NCBI GenBank assembly: GCA_937125455.1 | Contig: CAKZLK010000047.1 | Coordinates: 124,001 to 188,000, forward strand | Direction: 5' to 3' | Length of the DNA: 64,000 bases | DNA from: an uncultured Aequorivita sp. | GTDB lineage: Bacteria; Bacteroidota; Bacteroidia; Flavobacteriales; Flavobacteriaceae | Shown: in pieces, positions 50,848 to 59,862 of the stretch | Numbering within the stretch: the first letter of the stretch is position 1 | Layout of the letters: every line of letters starts with the position of its first letter | Notes under the pieces: generated by a model | The model's database searches: none | The model's input: the letters and a program-made list of their open reading frames with translations, nothing else | What the model was told of the DNA's origin: nothing | Program-made: the position numbers and the translations under genes

Positions 50848-52143
50848 TTATTGATTGTTTTTTGATTCTTCTTTCTTATAAAACCATTCAATTATAAAGC
50901 AGATGCAGATTATTCCCACCGAAATCGCTGCGCCCAAAAAGTTTGAGGAGGTTTGTTGTACAATTAAAACAACAAAGGCAATGGCCGATAGTAAAGCGCC
51001 GATCAGGCTGATAGTTTTGACGGCGTTTATCTCTTTCGCCTTTCTAAAACTAACGTAATTTACTACTGCAAAAACTAAGAGAAACCCCGAGCTGCCCGAT
51101 GTGGAAATACTCTCTAGATTTAGAAAATTTGCAATTACTAGGGTTAGTATTACCGTAATTATCAACCCTACCGGTTTATTCCAAAATTGATCTGTGAAGG
51201 AATGAGGGAGCTCATCGTCTTCTGCAAGTTCAAAACTTACCCTACTGCCACCGTAAAGTGTAGCATTTATAGCCGAAAAGGTGGATATAAGCGCGGCAAC
51301 CGTCATTATTGTAAATCCAATTTGTCCGATCATGGGCTTAGAGGCTGCGGCCAAGACATAATCTTTGGCAGTGGCAATTTTATCAAAACTTAAAGAGCCA
51401 ATAGTAACCATCGCTATAATTATATAGAGCAAAACCACGAATCCTACGGAAATAAAATAGGCGCGGGGAACATTTTTCTTTTGGTTTTCCATGTCCGGAA
51501 CAGCGTTGGCGATCAGTTCAAAGCCTTCATAGGCTACAAAAATCACCATTCCACCTGTAAGAAGCTGTAGCGGACTCTCCCATTTTGCGGGATTCAGCTG
51601 GCTAATGTTTGCATTTCCAAATAAGCCATAAATTCCAATTCCTGCAAAAGCCAATAGAATAAAAAGTTTTATGAAAACGGCAATACTTTCAATTTTACCA
51701 ACAACCTTTAAGCTGTAATAATTAATAAGGGTTGCCAATAAAACAACACCACTCACAAAAATATGAGTGTCTATAGCTTTGGTTCCAGTAATGGAAATTA
51801 AATTGGGAGCATAAGAGCCAAACGCACTGGCATAAAGGGAGAGCATGATGATATAACTAATCCACAAAACGTTATTGATGCCGCCGCTAAAAATACCTTT
51901 GCCAAATCCTTCATTTACAAACCGTACGGTTCCGCCTCTGTCTGGATAGGATAATGATAGTTTGGAATAGCTATAAGCTGTAAACAAGGCTATAATTCCC
52001 GCAAATAGAAAGGCTATTGGAGTCCCTCCTTTAGCTAGCGAAACAGCTAGTCCCAAAACCGCAAAAATTCCACCACCTACCATTCCGCCAATGCCTATAG
52101 CTATAGCGTCTTTTAGTTTTATAGTGTCGTTGGATTTTTTCAT
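50848..52143 (-). CDS. APC family amino acid permease
   Basis: The 431-residue transporter has about 12 helices. The first helix reads IAIGIGGMVGGGIFAVLGLA, an APC glycine-rich signature. It then has YSYSKLSLSYPDRGGTVRFVNEGFG and, in the middle, a cytoplasmic loop with DMENQKKNVPRAY. It probably moves amino acids. The lysine-rich start (MKKSNDTIKLK) and end (YKKEESKNNQ) are cytoplasmic. Specificity is unknown. It is divergent in role from the ars genes, and its stop lies 81 nt from the arsR start. Confidence 0.85.
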   Translation of the reverse strand: MKKSNDTIKLKDAIAIGIGGMVGGGIFAVLGLAVSLAKGGTPIAFLFAGIIALFTAYSYSKLSLSYPDRGGTVRFVNEGFGKGIFSGGINNVLWISYIIMLSLYASAFGSYAPNLISITGTKAIDTHIFVSGVVLLATLINYYSLKVVGKIESIAVFIKLFILLAFAGIGIYGLFGNANISQLNPAKWESPLQLLTGGMVIFVAYEGFELIANAVPDMENQKKNVPRAYFISVGFVVLLYIIIAMVTIGSLSFDKIATAKDYVLAAASKPMIGQIGFTIMTVAALISTFSAINATLYGGSRVSFELAEDDELPHSFTDQFWNKPVGLIITVILTLVIANFLNLESISTSGSSGFLLVFAVVNYVSFRKAKEINAVKTISLIGALLSAIAFVVLIVQQTSSNFLGAAISVGIICICFIIEWFYKKEESKNNQ

Positions 52144-52169
52144 CGTGATGTGCTTTCTCTATAATTAAT

Positions 52170-52733
52170 TTATAAATCCAGTAATTTTTCAAAAGTATCA
52201 AAATGATGTTTTTCTGTTCTAAGTGAAATAGTCAACATATCATTTCTAAGTACAATGGAATAGATTTCTTTAGAAATGAAAAGAGACTTTAGCCTTTGAT
52301 TCAAACTCTCTATTAGTGAAACCTTATTTGTTGCATCATTAATTAAATAATCTTTTGATAATTTATAAATTTTTAGTTCTTTTTTGAAAAGCCTTTTCAT
52401 CATACCAATACTATCTTTTCTTCTTATTGCGAACTCGGAGTTTTGCGACCCCACCCACGGAATTGACCATTCTGCTATGGTAAGAAGGCATTGTTTTTTA
52501 GAAGAAAGTATCAAGTTTCCTGTGGAAGTGTAAGTGGCTTTTTTATATTTTAAATGCCAAGGTTTTGGAGCCATTATCTCACCTTGTATAAAATATGACC
52601 AAGCGTTGTAATTCCCTTTAACTTTACCATTCTTGCTGGCAACATAATTTTCAAATTGTCTGCAGAATTCCTCATTCATTTTATAGAAAGGAGATGTGAG
52701 TTCCGATGAGGCAGCATTTGATTTTATCTTCAT
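52170..52733 (-). CDS. Hypothetical protein
   Basis: The 187-residue protein has no signal peptide. An N-terminal part reads FYKMNEEFCRQFENYVASKNGKVKG, followed by a beta-rich middle (ATYTSTGNLILSSKKQCLLTIAEWSIPW) and a helical C-terminus. No family was recognised. It begins where the upstream GNAT gene ends (the two abut without a gap), so they form an operon. A role cannot be assigned. Confidence 0.55.
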   Translation of the reverse strand: MKIKSNAASSELTSPFYKMNEEFCRQFENYVASKNGKVKGNYNAWSYFIQGEIMAPKPWHLKYKKATYTSTGNLILSSKKQCLLTIAEWSIPWVGSQNSEFAIRRKDSIGMMKRLFKKELKIYKLSKDYLINDATNKVSLIESLNQRLKSLFISKEIYSIVLRNDMLTISLRTEKHHFDTFEKLLDL

Positions 52734-53195
52734 TTATTCTTTTCTTAAAAGCTTCCCAAAGCAAACGCTGTTTTCTACCCCAGCATATTGACCATAATTG
52801 TCTATAAATTTATAGCCACATTTTTTATAAAGTGAAATGGCCTCGGGTTGTTTGATTCCTGTTTCTAAAATACATTTTTTGTTGCCCAGTTCCATAGCCC
52901 AAGATTCAAGTTCTTTTAAAACTTCACGGGCTATTCCTTTTCCGCGTAAATTTAAAGGAACAAACATGCGTTTTACTTCCATGACGTTTGGTTCATATTG
53001 TTTTATGGCGCCACAACCTATGGCTTGATTTTCTTCATTATAAGCAACCACGCTAAATTTTATAGAATCAATTTTATTGAACTGGTCATAAAAAGAATGG
53101 TCATCACCATCACGAATAGCTAAGTCTGCATCAAGCTCTCTTACTAGCTTTATGAAGTCTTCGTTTTTTGAATTGGTACGTTTTAAAAAAATCAT
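52734..53195 (-). CDS. GNAT family N-acetyltransferase
   Basis: The 153-residue acetyltransferase has the GNAT core: AYNEENQAIGCGAIKQYEP, then MFVPLNLRGKGIAREVLKELE, carrying the acetyl-CoA RGKGIA loop, and KCGYKFI near the end. Substrate is unknown. It abuts the following hypothetical gene and has a possible ECF-type promoter-like site pointing the other way in its upstream region. Confidence 0.85.
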   Translation of the reverse strand: MIFLKRTNSKNEDFIKLVRELDADLAIRDGDDHSFYDQFNKIDSIKFSVVAYNEENQAIGCGAIKQYEPNVMEVKRMFVPLNLRGKGIAREVLKELESWAMELGNKKCILETGIKQPEAISLYKKCGYKFIDNYGQYAGVENSVCFGKLLRKE

Positions 53196-53212
53196 TTATA
53201 AAATTGGGAGTT

Positions 53213-53241
53213 GGTAGGGTTTTGCTTCAATAAAATCTTAT
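53213..53241 (+). promoter_or_regulatory. Possible fourth GGTAGGGT-type promoter
   Basis: GGTAGGGTT (53213-53221), 14 nt, then TCTTAT (53236-53241). The element and spacing match the three sites at 17-21 kb, with one mismatch in the -10-like part. It lies 95 nt before the S9 peptidase ATG. Chance occurrence is possible. Confidence 0.3.
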
Positions 53242-53335
53242 ACTTAGAATCTAAAGATAATAAAGGTTTTTTATCTTAGCCAATTCCTAAAATATTTAAA
53301 ATTTAATTTTTACTCTTTCCATTCAATATTTTTTT

Positions 53336-55468
53336 ATGAAATACTACATAGCCTTTCTATTTTCCTTTTTATTTTTTCTAAATATCAACGCACAACAGAA
53401 GGAACTGACCCTCAAAGATGCCGTATTGGAACAATATGGTAAATTTTACCCAGAGCATATCCAAGGTTTTCAGTGGATTCCCGGGACAACTTCTTATGCC
53501 TATCTTGAAAACGGAACCACGCTAAAAAAAGCGTCTGCAGAAAATAAAAACGAAAGCGAGAATCTTTCAATTACCGAAATAAACAAAACCTTGAATAGTG
53601 ATCTAAAATGGTTTTCAGGGATGACATGGAAAAATGGAGATTCATTTTATTTAACGAATGGCAATTCCTATTATTTGTATGACTATAAGCAGAAAAAAGG
53701 CCTGCTAGTATCCAAAGTTGATGAAGCATCGGAAAATAGTACCCTCCAAAATGAAACTGGAAATGTGGCTTATACCGTTAAGAACAATTTATATATTCAA
53801 AAACCGGATGGTACAACGTTGGCAGTTACAAATAATTCGGATACAAATATTGTTTCCGGCCAAGCTATTGCCCGAAGCGAATTTGGAATTACTAATGGTA
53901 TTTTTTGGTCACCAAAAGGAAATCACCTTGCCTTTTACCAAAAAGATGAAACCGATGTTGCAGATTATCCATTGTTAAATATCAACCCAACTCCAGGAGA
54001 GTTAAATTCAATTAAATACCCGATGGCTGGACAGAAAAGTGAACGCCCCAAAGTAGGAGTCTATAATTTGTCAACCAAGCAAACTGTTTTTATTTCCCCT
54101 ACTGGAAATGTTGACGATTACCTTACAAACCTATCATGGACACCTGATGAAAAATATGTGGTAATCGCAGAACTGAACCGTGACCAAAACCATATGAAAC
54201 TCCAGCTTTTTGATGCCACAACAGGAAAGTTGGAACGCACAATTCTTGAGGAGCGAAATGATAAATGGACAGAGCCTGAACACCCGGCCTATTTTTACTC
54301 TGATTCTTCCGAAGATTTTATTTGGATGAGCGAAAAAGATGGTTTTATGAACCTATATCTGTGCAATACCAAAAAGGGTTTCGTAAAACAGCTTACCAAA
54401 AATAAATGGGTAGCTGAAGAAATAGTGGGGAACAACACAAAGGAAACTGAAGTTTATTTTACTGGAACAGGCGAATCACCTTTGGATACCAAACTATATT
54501 CGGTTTCAATTTCCAATGGAAAACAAACTTGCTTAACAGAAACAAACGGAACCCATAATGCCAGTGTTTCCGCAGATGGAAAATATATTTTTGATCAATA
54601 TTCAAATCACGAAACACCCAATGTTGCGCAGTTATTGGACAAAAAAGGAAAAACAGTTCAAACTTTCGTAAAAGCCGAAAATCCAATGGCCGATTATAAA
54701 ATTGGAGGTGCTGAAATTGGAAAACTAAAATCGCATGATGGCTTTGATCTTTACACGCGCCTAATTAAACCATCAAATTTCGACGCTACCAAAAAGTATC
54801 CTGTTTTGGTATACGTTTACGGTGGTCCACATGCGCAATTGATTACAAATTCATGGAATGATGGTGCTTCCCTATGGATGAAATGGATGGCAGAAAAAGG
54901 ATATCTTGTTTTTACTTTAGACGGAAGAGGTTCGGCAAACAGAGGTTTTGCTTTTGAAAGTGTTATACACAGACAAGTGGGTACTGAAGAATTGAAAGAC
55001 CAATTGGTTGGTGTGGAATATCTAAAATCGCTTCCATATGTTGATGCAGACCGTTTGGCAATCCATGGTTGGAGTTTTGGTGGTTTTATGACGGTTTCAA
55101 TGATGCTTCGAAATCCCGATGTTTTTACTACAGGAGTTGCTGGAGGACCGGTTACTGATTGGAAATATTACGAAGTAATGTACGGTGAACGCTATATGGA
55201 TACACCGCAGCAAAACCCAGAAGGTTACGAAAGTGCAAGCTTGTTGAACAAAACACAAAACCTGACCGGAAAGTTGATGACAATCCATGGTTCGATTGAT
55301 CCTGTAGTGGTAATGCAACACGATTTATCTTTAATCAAATCTTTTGTCGACAATGAAAAACAAATGGACTTCTTTGTTTACCCTATGCATGAACACAATG
55401 TTCGCGGAAAGGATCGGGTGCATTTAATGACCAAAGTTTTAAACTATGTAATTGATAATAATAAATAA
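53336..55468 (+). CDS. S9 family prolyl oligopeptidase / dipeptidyl peptidase IV-like
   Basis: The 710-residue secreted protease has a signal peptide ending INAQ (residue 19). A DPP-IV-type beta-propeller covers about residues 80-440 (GQAIARSEFGITNGIFWSPKG, LSWTPDEKYVVI). The C-terminal alpha/beta hydrolase domain has the catalytic Ser in GWSFGG (about residue 583). The Asp is near SIDPVVVMQH, and the His is in MHEHNVRG near the end. It would release dipeptides, usually Xaa-Pro, from peptides in the periplasm. Confidence 0.92.
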   Translation: MKYYIAFLFSFLFFLNINAQQKELTLKDAVLEQYGKFYPEHIQGFQWIPGTTSYAYLENGTTLKKASAENKNESENLSITEINKTLNSDLKWFSGMTWKNGDSFYLTNGNSYYLYDYKQKKGLLVSKVDEASENSTLQNETGNVAYTVKNNLYIQKPDGTTLAVTNNSDTNIVSGQAIARSEFGITNGIFWSPKGNHLAFYQKDETDVADYPLLNINPTPGELNSIKYPMAGQKSERPKVGVYNLSTKQTVFISPTGNVDDYLTNLSWTPDEKYVVIAELNRDQNHMKLQLFDATTGKLERTILEERNDKWTEPEHPAYFYSDSSEDFIWMSEKDGFMNLYLCNTKKGFVKQLTKNKWVAEEIVGNNTKETEVYFTGTGESPLDTKLYSVSISNGKQTCLTETNGTHNASVSADGKYIFDQYSNHETPNVAQLLDKKGKTVQTFVKAENPMADYKIGGAEIGKLKSHDGFDLYTRLIKPSNFDATKKYPVLVYVYGGPHAQLITNSWNDGASLWMKWMAEKGYLVFTLDGRGSANRGFAFESVIHRQVGTEELKDQLVGVEYLKSLPYVDADRLAIHGWSFGGFMTVSMMLRNPDVFTTGVAGGPVTDWKYYEVMYGERYMDTPQQNPEGYESASLLNKTQNLTGKLMTIHGSIDPVVVMQHDLSLIKSFVDNEKQMDFFVYPMHEHNVRGKDRVHLMTKVLNYVIDNNK

Positions 55469-55520
55469 CGTCAATAGCGAGAAACACTGAAAACGGCGAG
55501 TTTAATACTGAATACTTTTT

Positions 55521-55550
55521 TTGATACTCCCTTTCAGAATGTTATCTTTG
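55521..55550 (+). promoter_or_regulatory. Promoter of ffh
   Basis: TTG (55521-55523), exactly 19 nt, then TATCTTTG (55543-55550). This is a textbook Bacteroidota -33/-7 pair, 25 nt before the ATG. Confidence 0.7.
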
Positions 55551-55575
55551 CAATTCTTAAAAAGATAGTAAGAAT

Positions 55576-56904
55576 ATGTTCGATAATTTAAGCGATAAGC
55601 TGGATAAAGCGCTGCACGTACTGAAAGGTCACGGTAGCATCACAGAAGTAAACGTAGCCGAAACTTTAAAAGAAGTGCGCCGCGCCCTTTTGGATGCCGA
55701 TGTTAACTTTAAAACTGCAAAAGAGTTTACCAACACTGTAAAGGAAAAAGCCTTAGGCCAAAATGTACTTACTACACTTCAGCCGGGTCAGTTGATGGTG
55801 AAATTGGTAAAGGATGAGCTTACCGAATTGATGGGTGGAGAGACCGCAGGAATCAATTTGAGTGGAACTCCTACGGTTATTTTAATGTCTGGTCTACAGG
55901 GTAGTGGTAAAACCACCTTCTCTGGAAAACTTGCCAATTATCTTAAAACAAAAAAAACTAAAAAACCACTTTTAGTTGCTTGTGACATTTATCGTCCTGC
56001 GGCAATAAACCAGTTGCATGTAGTTGGTGACCAAATTGGAGTTGAAGTTTACAGCGAACCAGAAAATAAAAATCCAGTTCAAATTGCGCAAAATGCAATT
56101 GCACACGCAAAGCAAAACGGTTTTAATGTTGTTATTGTGGATACTGCAGGTCGACTTGCAATAGATGAAGCAATGATGACTGAAATTGCAAACGTTCATA
56201 AAGCTATCAACCCGCAGGAAACGCTATTTGTGGTTGATGCAATGACGGGACAGGATGCTGTAAACACTGCCAAAGCTTTTAATGAAAGGCTGAATTTTGA
56301 TGGCGTTGTTCTAACAAAATTAGACGGTGATACTCGTGGTGGAGCTGCAATTTCCATTAAAAGTGTTGTAGATAAACCTATCAAGTTCATCGGTACCGGT
56401 GAAAAGATGGATGCCATTGATGTGTTCCACCCAGCCCGTATGGCCGACCGTATTTTGGGTATGGGAGATGTTGTTTCACTTGTTGAAAGAGCACAGGAAC
56501 AATTTGATGAAGAAGAAGCGAGAAAGCTACAGAAAAAAATAGCGAAGAATCAATTCGGGTTTGATGATTTCCTTAACCAAATTCAGCAGGTTAAGAAAAT
56601 GGGAAGCATGAAAGATTTAGTAGGAATGATTCCTGGAGCCGGAAAAGCTTTAAAGGATGTAGATATCGATGACGATGCTTTTAAAGGAATTGAGGCAATA
56701 ATTCATTCAATGACGCCAACCGAAAGAACCCAGCCTTCCGTAATAAACGGAAGTCGCAAAAAGCGAATTGCAGCTGGAAGTGGAACAAGTGTTCAACAAG
56801 TGAATCAGCTTTTAAAGCAATTCGACCAAATGAGCAAAATGATGAAAATGATGCAGGGTGGTGGCGGAAGAAAAATGATGCAGGCAATGGGAAAGATGCG
56901 TTGA
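55576..56904 (+). CDS. ffh: Signal recognition particle GTPase
   Basis: The 442-residue cytoplasmic protein has the NG domain: G1 GLQGSGKTTFSGKLA (about residue 104), G3 DTAGRL, G4 TKLDGD and GTGEKMDAI. A methionine-rich M domain follows at about residues 300-442 (QMSKMMKMMQGGGGRKMM). Ffh with 4.5S RNA recognises signal sequences on ribosomes and delivers them to FtsY. The length is normal, and the promoter directly upstream is strong. A broken four-helix-bundle gene with inverted repeats follows within 2 nt of the stop. Confidence 0.96.
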   Translation: MFDNLSDKLDKALHVLKGHGSITEVNVAETLKEVRRALLDADVNFKTAKEFTNTVKEKALGQNVLTTLQPGQLMVKLVKDELTELMGGETAGINLSGTPTVILMSGLQGSGKTTFSGKLANYLKTKKTKKPLLVACDIYRPAAINQLHVVGDQIGVEVYSEPENKNPVQIAQNAIAHAKQNGFNVVIVDTAGRLAIDEAMMTEIANVHKAINPQETLFVVDAMTGQDAVNTAKAFNERLNFDGVVLTKLDGDTRGGAAISIKSVVDKPIKFIGTGEKMDAIDVFHPARMADRILGMGDVVSLVERAQEQFDEEEARKLQKKIAKNQFGFDDFLNQIQQVKKMGSMKDLVGMIPGAGKALKDVDIDDDAFKGIEAIIHSMTPTERTQPSVINGSRKKRIAAGSGTSVQQVNQLLKQFDQMSKMMKMMQGGGGRKMMQAMGKMR

Positions 56905-56905
56905 T

Positions 56906-57393
56906 TTAGTTTTCAGTCTCAGTCTCAGTTTGGATCTCAATTGCAGATATAAGATATGACGTTTAGATAATTATGGATTTTAAAAAACTAATGGCCTACC
57001 AAAAATCATTTGATTTAGGAATGGCAATCTATTAAGTTTCAAAATCATTTCCAAATGAAGAAAAATATTCACTGACAGACCAGATACGGAGAAGTTCACG
57101 TTCAGTTTCTGCTAATATTGCAGAAGCTTATAGAAAAAGAATGTATCCTCGAAATTTCATTAGCAAATTATCAGGTACTGATGGTGAAAATTCTGAAACA
57201 AGTGTATGGTTGGATTATGCTTTTGCATGTGAATATTTAGATAAAAAAGTTTACAAAGAATTATGTCAGGAGAATATTGAAATAGGAAAATTGATCAATT
57301 ATATGATAAATAATCCAGCTACATTTGGAGTAAATGAGGAAGGTGTTTAACTAAATTTTGACACTGTAAACTGCGAATGCAACTGAAAACTAA
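56906..57393. mobile_element. Inverted-repeat-bounded cassette with a broken four-helix-bundle gene
   Basis: The 26-nt end at 56906-56931 is repeated in inverted orientation at 57368-57393 with 22 of 26 matches. The outer 12 nt (TTAGTTTTCAGT) and inner 6 nt (CAGTTT) are perfect. The cassette fills exactly the gap between the ffh stop (56904) and the folD ATG (57398) and contains only a 23S-IVP-type gene. No transposase or target-site duplication was seen. It resembles IVS elements of 23S rRNA genes, which also have complementary ends around the same protein family. Confidence 0.55.
56973..57350 (+). pseudogene. Four-helix-bundle protein (23S rRNA IVP family), nonsense mutation
   Basis: From ATG at 56973 the frame reads MDFKKLMAYQKSFDLGMAIY, then TAA (57033-57035). 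It continues without further interruption: VSKSFPNEEKYSLTDQIRRS, SVSANIAEAY, and a long helical end to the stop at 57350. Intact relatives have Glu at the stop position (IYEVSKSFP), so GAA to TAA is the likely change. The family (PF05635) forms four-helix bundles and is related to the Avd accessory protein of diversity-generating retroelements. No reverse transcriptase is present here. It lies inside a 26-nt inverted repeat. Confidence 0.75.
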
Positions 57394-57397
57394 GAAT

Positions 57398-58276
57398 ATG
57401 ACAATACTAGACGGAAAAAAAGTAAGCAATGACATTAAAAACGAAATTGCGGCTGAAGTTGATAAGATGAAAGCCAATGGCGAAAAAGTTCCGCATCTTG
57501 CAGCTATTATTGTAGGCAATGATGGTGCTAGTCTTACATATGTTGGAAGTAAAGTAAGAGCTTGCGAACGCGTTGGTTTTGAATCAACATTGGTGAAGAT
57601 GCCAGATACTACCACCGAATTAGAATTACTAAAAAAAATTAAAGAACTTAATGAAGATGATAATATTGACGGTTTTATAGTTCAACTTCCATTACCTCCG
57701 CAAATTGACTCACAAAAAATACTTCTTACTGTAGATCCTTCAAAAGATGTTGATGGTTTTCATCCCGAAAACTTCGGAAAAATGGCGCTGGATATGAGCA
57801 CATTTATACCAGCTACTCCTTTCGGAATTCTTGAATTATTTCAGCGTTATAATATTGAAACCAAAGGAAAACATACAGTGATTATTGGAAGAAGCCATAT
57901 AGTAGGCCGCCCCATGAGTATTTTGATGAGTCGCAAGGGTTCGCCCGGAAACAGTACGGTTACGCTTACTCACAGCAACACAAAAAACATTTCAGAAATA
58001 ACCAAACAAGCTGATATTATTATTTCGGCATTGGGAGTTCCCAATTTCTTAAAAGCCGAAATGGTAAAAGATGACGTTGTAATTATAGATGTTGGAATTA
58101 CAAGGGTGGAAGATGCAAACCACCCAAAAGGCTATGTGATTACTGGCGATGTCGATTTTGAAAACGTGAGCAAAAAAGCGTCCTTCATAACTCCAGTTCC
58201 TGGTGGGGTGGGTCCGATGACCATTGCTATGCTTTTAAAAAATACACTTTTGGCGAGAGCGCAGCGAAAGGATTAA
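57398..58276 (+). CDS. folD: Methylenetetrahydrofolate dehydrogenase/cyclohydrolase
   Basis: The protein has 292 residues from the Met at 57398 (MTILDGKKVSNDIKNEI). An upstream in-frame ATG at 57377 would start inside the inverted repeat. The catalytic Lys is in YVGSKVRACE, and QLPLPPQID and DVDGFHPENFG are present. The NADP-binding Rossmann motif is IIGRSHIVGRPMSILM, with PVPGGVGPMT near the end. FolD interconverts methylene-, methenyl- and formyl-tetrahydrofolate. It overlaps the convergent YkvA gene by 4 nt. Confidence 0.95.
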   Translation: MTILDGKKVSNDIKNEIAAEVDKMKANGEKVPHLAAIIVGNDGASLTYVGSKVRACERVGFESTLVKMPDTTTELELLKKIKELNEDDNIDGFIVQLPLPPQIDSQKILLTVDPSKDVDGFHPENFGKMALDMSTFIPATPFGILELFQRYNIETKGKHTVIIGRSHIVGRPMSILMSRKGSPGNSTVTLTHSNTKNISEITKQADIIISALGVPNFLKAEMVKDDVVIIDVGITRVEDANHPKGYVITGDVDFENVSKKASFITPVPGGVGPMTIAMLLKNTLLARAQRKD

Positions 58277-58710
58277 GCTTTTTCTCCTTCTGCTAAACGC
58301 CAATCTAAATATTTATGTAAATCTGTTTCTATCCAGCCCATGCTGATAGAGATTACTGCTAAATCATCAATGTAGCCAATACCTGGAATAAAATCGGGAA
58401 CCAAATCAAAGGGGTTGAAAACATATAATAAAGCAACCACAATAGACGCAATGGTAAACCATGGAACATTTGGATAATTCCCTTTTTTTACATCTTTGAG
58501 CATTGCGAACATAATTTTTCCAAGTTCGGCATACTTTCTTAAAGGGCTGGCGTTACTCAATTTTTCTGAAATAGCTTCTTCATTGTCCATGACTATTTGG
58601 ACATCTTCGTCTTTAATTTTAGTCACTTTTTCCTCTACATAATCCTCGTTAATTTTTGAGTCCATCATGGCTATAGTAGAAGGTTTTTTTTTCTTTTTTC
58701 TGAACAGCAT
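58273..58710 (-). CDS. YkvA family (DUF1232) protein
   Basis: The 145-residue protein has a basic N-terminus (MLFRKKKKKPSTIAMMD). A charged region leads to the DUF1232 core near the C-terminus: PWFTIASIVVALLYVFNPFDLVPDFIPGIGYIDDLAVI (split around the membrane dip). The DLVPDFIP..G.IDDL motif is characteristic. It probably lies at the inner membrane. Function is unknown. It overlaps the folD end by 4 nt. Confidence 0.85.
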   Translation of the reverse strand: MLFRKKKKKPSTIAMMDSKINEDYVEEKVTKIKDEDVQIVMDNEEAISEKLSNASPLRKYAELGKIMFAMLKDVKKGNYPNVPWFTIASIVVALLYVFNPFDLVPDFIPGIGYIDDLAVISISMGWIETDLHKYLDWRLAEGEKA

Positions 58711-58821
58711 AGCTTCTTAGTTATTTCTTTTAAAATTAGTGAATTGAAAAAGAAATACTTTTAAAATTATGTTATAAATGCTTTTGTAGTGGCTAAATAA
58801 ATCTTTTAAAAATAAAACAAT

Positions 58822-59862
58822 CTATAGCTTTTTTTCTTCCAGGATAGTTTCTGTTTTTCCATACTCATTCCTGTAAATACGAACTATAACCAAAAATAGA
58901 CTGATAAGCAATGGACCAAAAATTAGCCCGATAAAACCAAACAAGGGTACGCCTACTATTACACCAATAAGTGTAATAAGCGGATGCACGTTATCCAATT
59001 TCTTCAAAACGTAGAGACGGATTATATTATCTGTAGAGCCCACTACCACAAAACCATAAATGAGTATTCCCCATGCTTGAAAGTTATCCCCCGAGGAAAG
59101 CGTGAGCACAAACACTGGCAGAATACCCACTAATGTGCCCACAAAAGGAATCATACTTCCTATGGTAACAATAACAAACCAAAAGAAAGGATCTTCAATT
59201 CCAAAAATAAGAAAACCAATAAGCGCTACAATTCCCTGTGCAACAGCTACCAAAGGAATTCCCAAAGCATTTGAGCGTACCATTGCCTGTACTTCTGAGC
59301 CAATTTCCTTTAGGTTTTCGCGGTCCATTGGTATGTATTCTTTTAAAGATTCTCTTAAATCAGTTCGGTTGATAAACATGTAATAGAGCATAAAATACAT
59401 CAAACCAATTGCAATAAAAGCATTAAAAGTACCGCCCGCTAAATTTTGGAGATTTTCAGAAAGCCAACCCGTTATTGCAGAAGGATCAATCTGGGAATTA
59501 AGATCATAGCCTAATTTATCTTCCATTTTGCCCAATTGATCTTTAAGCGCATTTACAACTTCTTCAGAGTTTTGAACAGCTTTTCCAATTTTGTTGGTAA
59601 GCATTATAATTATTCCGGCAATAGGTATAAGAATCAAAAAAAATGATACAACCATTAAGGCAGTAGCTGCTAATGACGGATTCCAATTTTTCTTTTTTAC
59701 CAATATTGACATCCAATTACGCATAAGCACATAAATGGTCACTGCACCCAAAACGCCTGTGAGATAGGGAAGAAGTTCTCTAAAAATAAGACTGCCCATT
59801 AATAAAATGAGCAAGATGACGAATATTTGTCGAATTATTTGAGGTGGTATTTGTTTGATCAT
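58822..59862 (-). CDS. AI-2E family transporter
   Basis: The 346-residue inner-membrane protein has about seven to eight helices. The AI-2E/UPF0118 signatures are visible: LLPYLTGVLGAVTIYVLMRNW near the N-terminus, and the conserved middle and end with GSMIPFVGTLVGILPVF and HPLITLIGVIVGVPLFGFIGLIFGPLL. Members have been tied to AI-2 export or Na/H exchange, and the substrate here is uncertain. It is followed by VOC and Rho-N genes, each overlapping by 1-4 nt. Confidence 0.88.
   Translation of the reverse strand: MIKQIPPQIIRQIFVILLILLMGSLIFRELLPYLTGVLGAVTIYVLMRNWMSILVKKKNWNPSLAATALMVVSFFLILIPIAGIIIMLTNKIGKAVQNSEEVVNALKDQLGKMEDKLGYDLNSQIDPSAITGWLSENLQNLAGGTFNAFIAIGLMYFMLYYMFINRTDLRESLKEYIPMDRENLKEIGSEVQAMVRSNALGIPLVAVAQGIVALIGFLIFGIEDPFFWFVIVTIGSMIPFVGTLVGILPVFVLTLSSGDNFQAWGILIYGFVVVGSTDNIIRLYVLKKLDNVHPLITLIGVIVGVPLFGFIGLIFGPLLISLFLVIVRIYRNEYGKTETILEEKKL

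Noticed and set aside
56973..57350. Possible diversity-generating retroelement because the four-helix bundle is Avd-like
   Set aside because: There is no reverse transcriptase and no template/variable repeat pair nearby. The gene belongs to the common IVP family.
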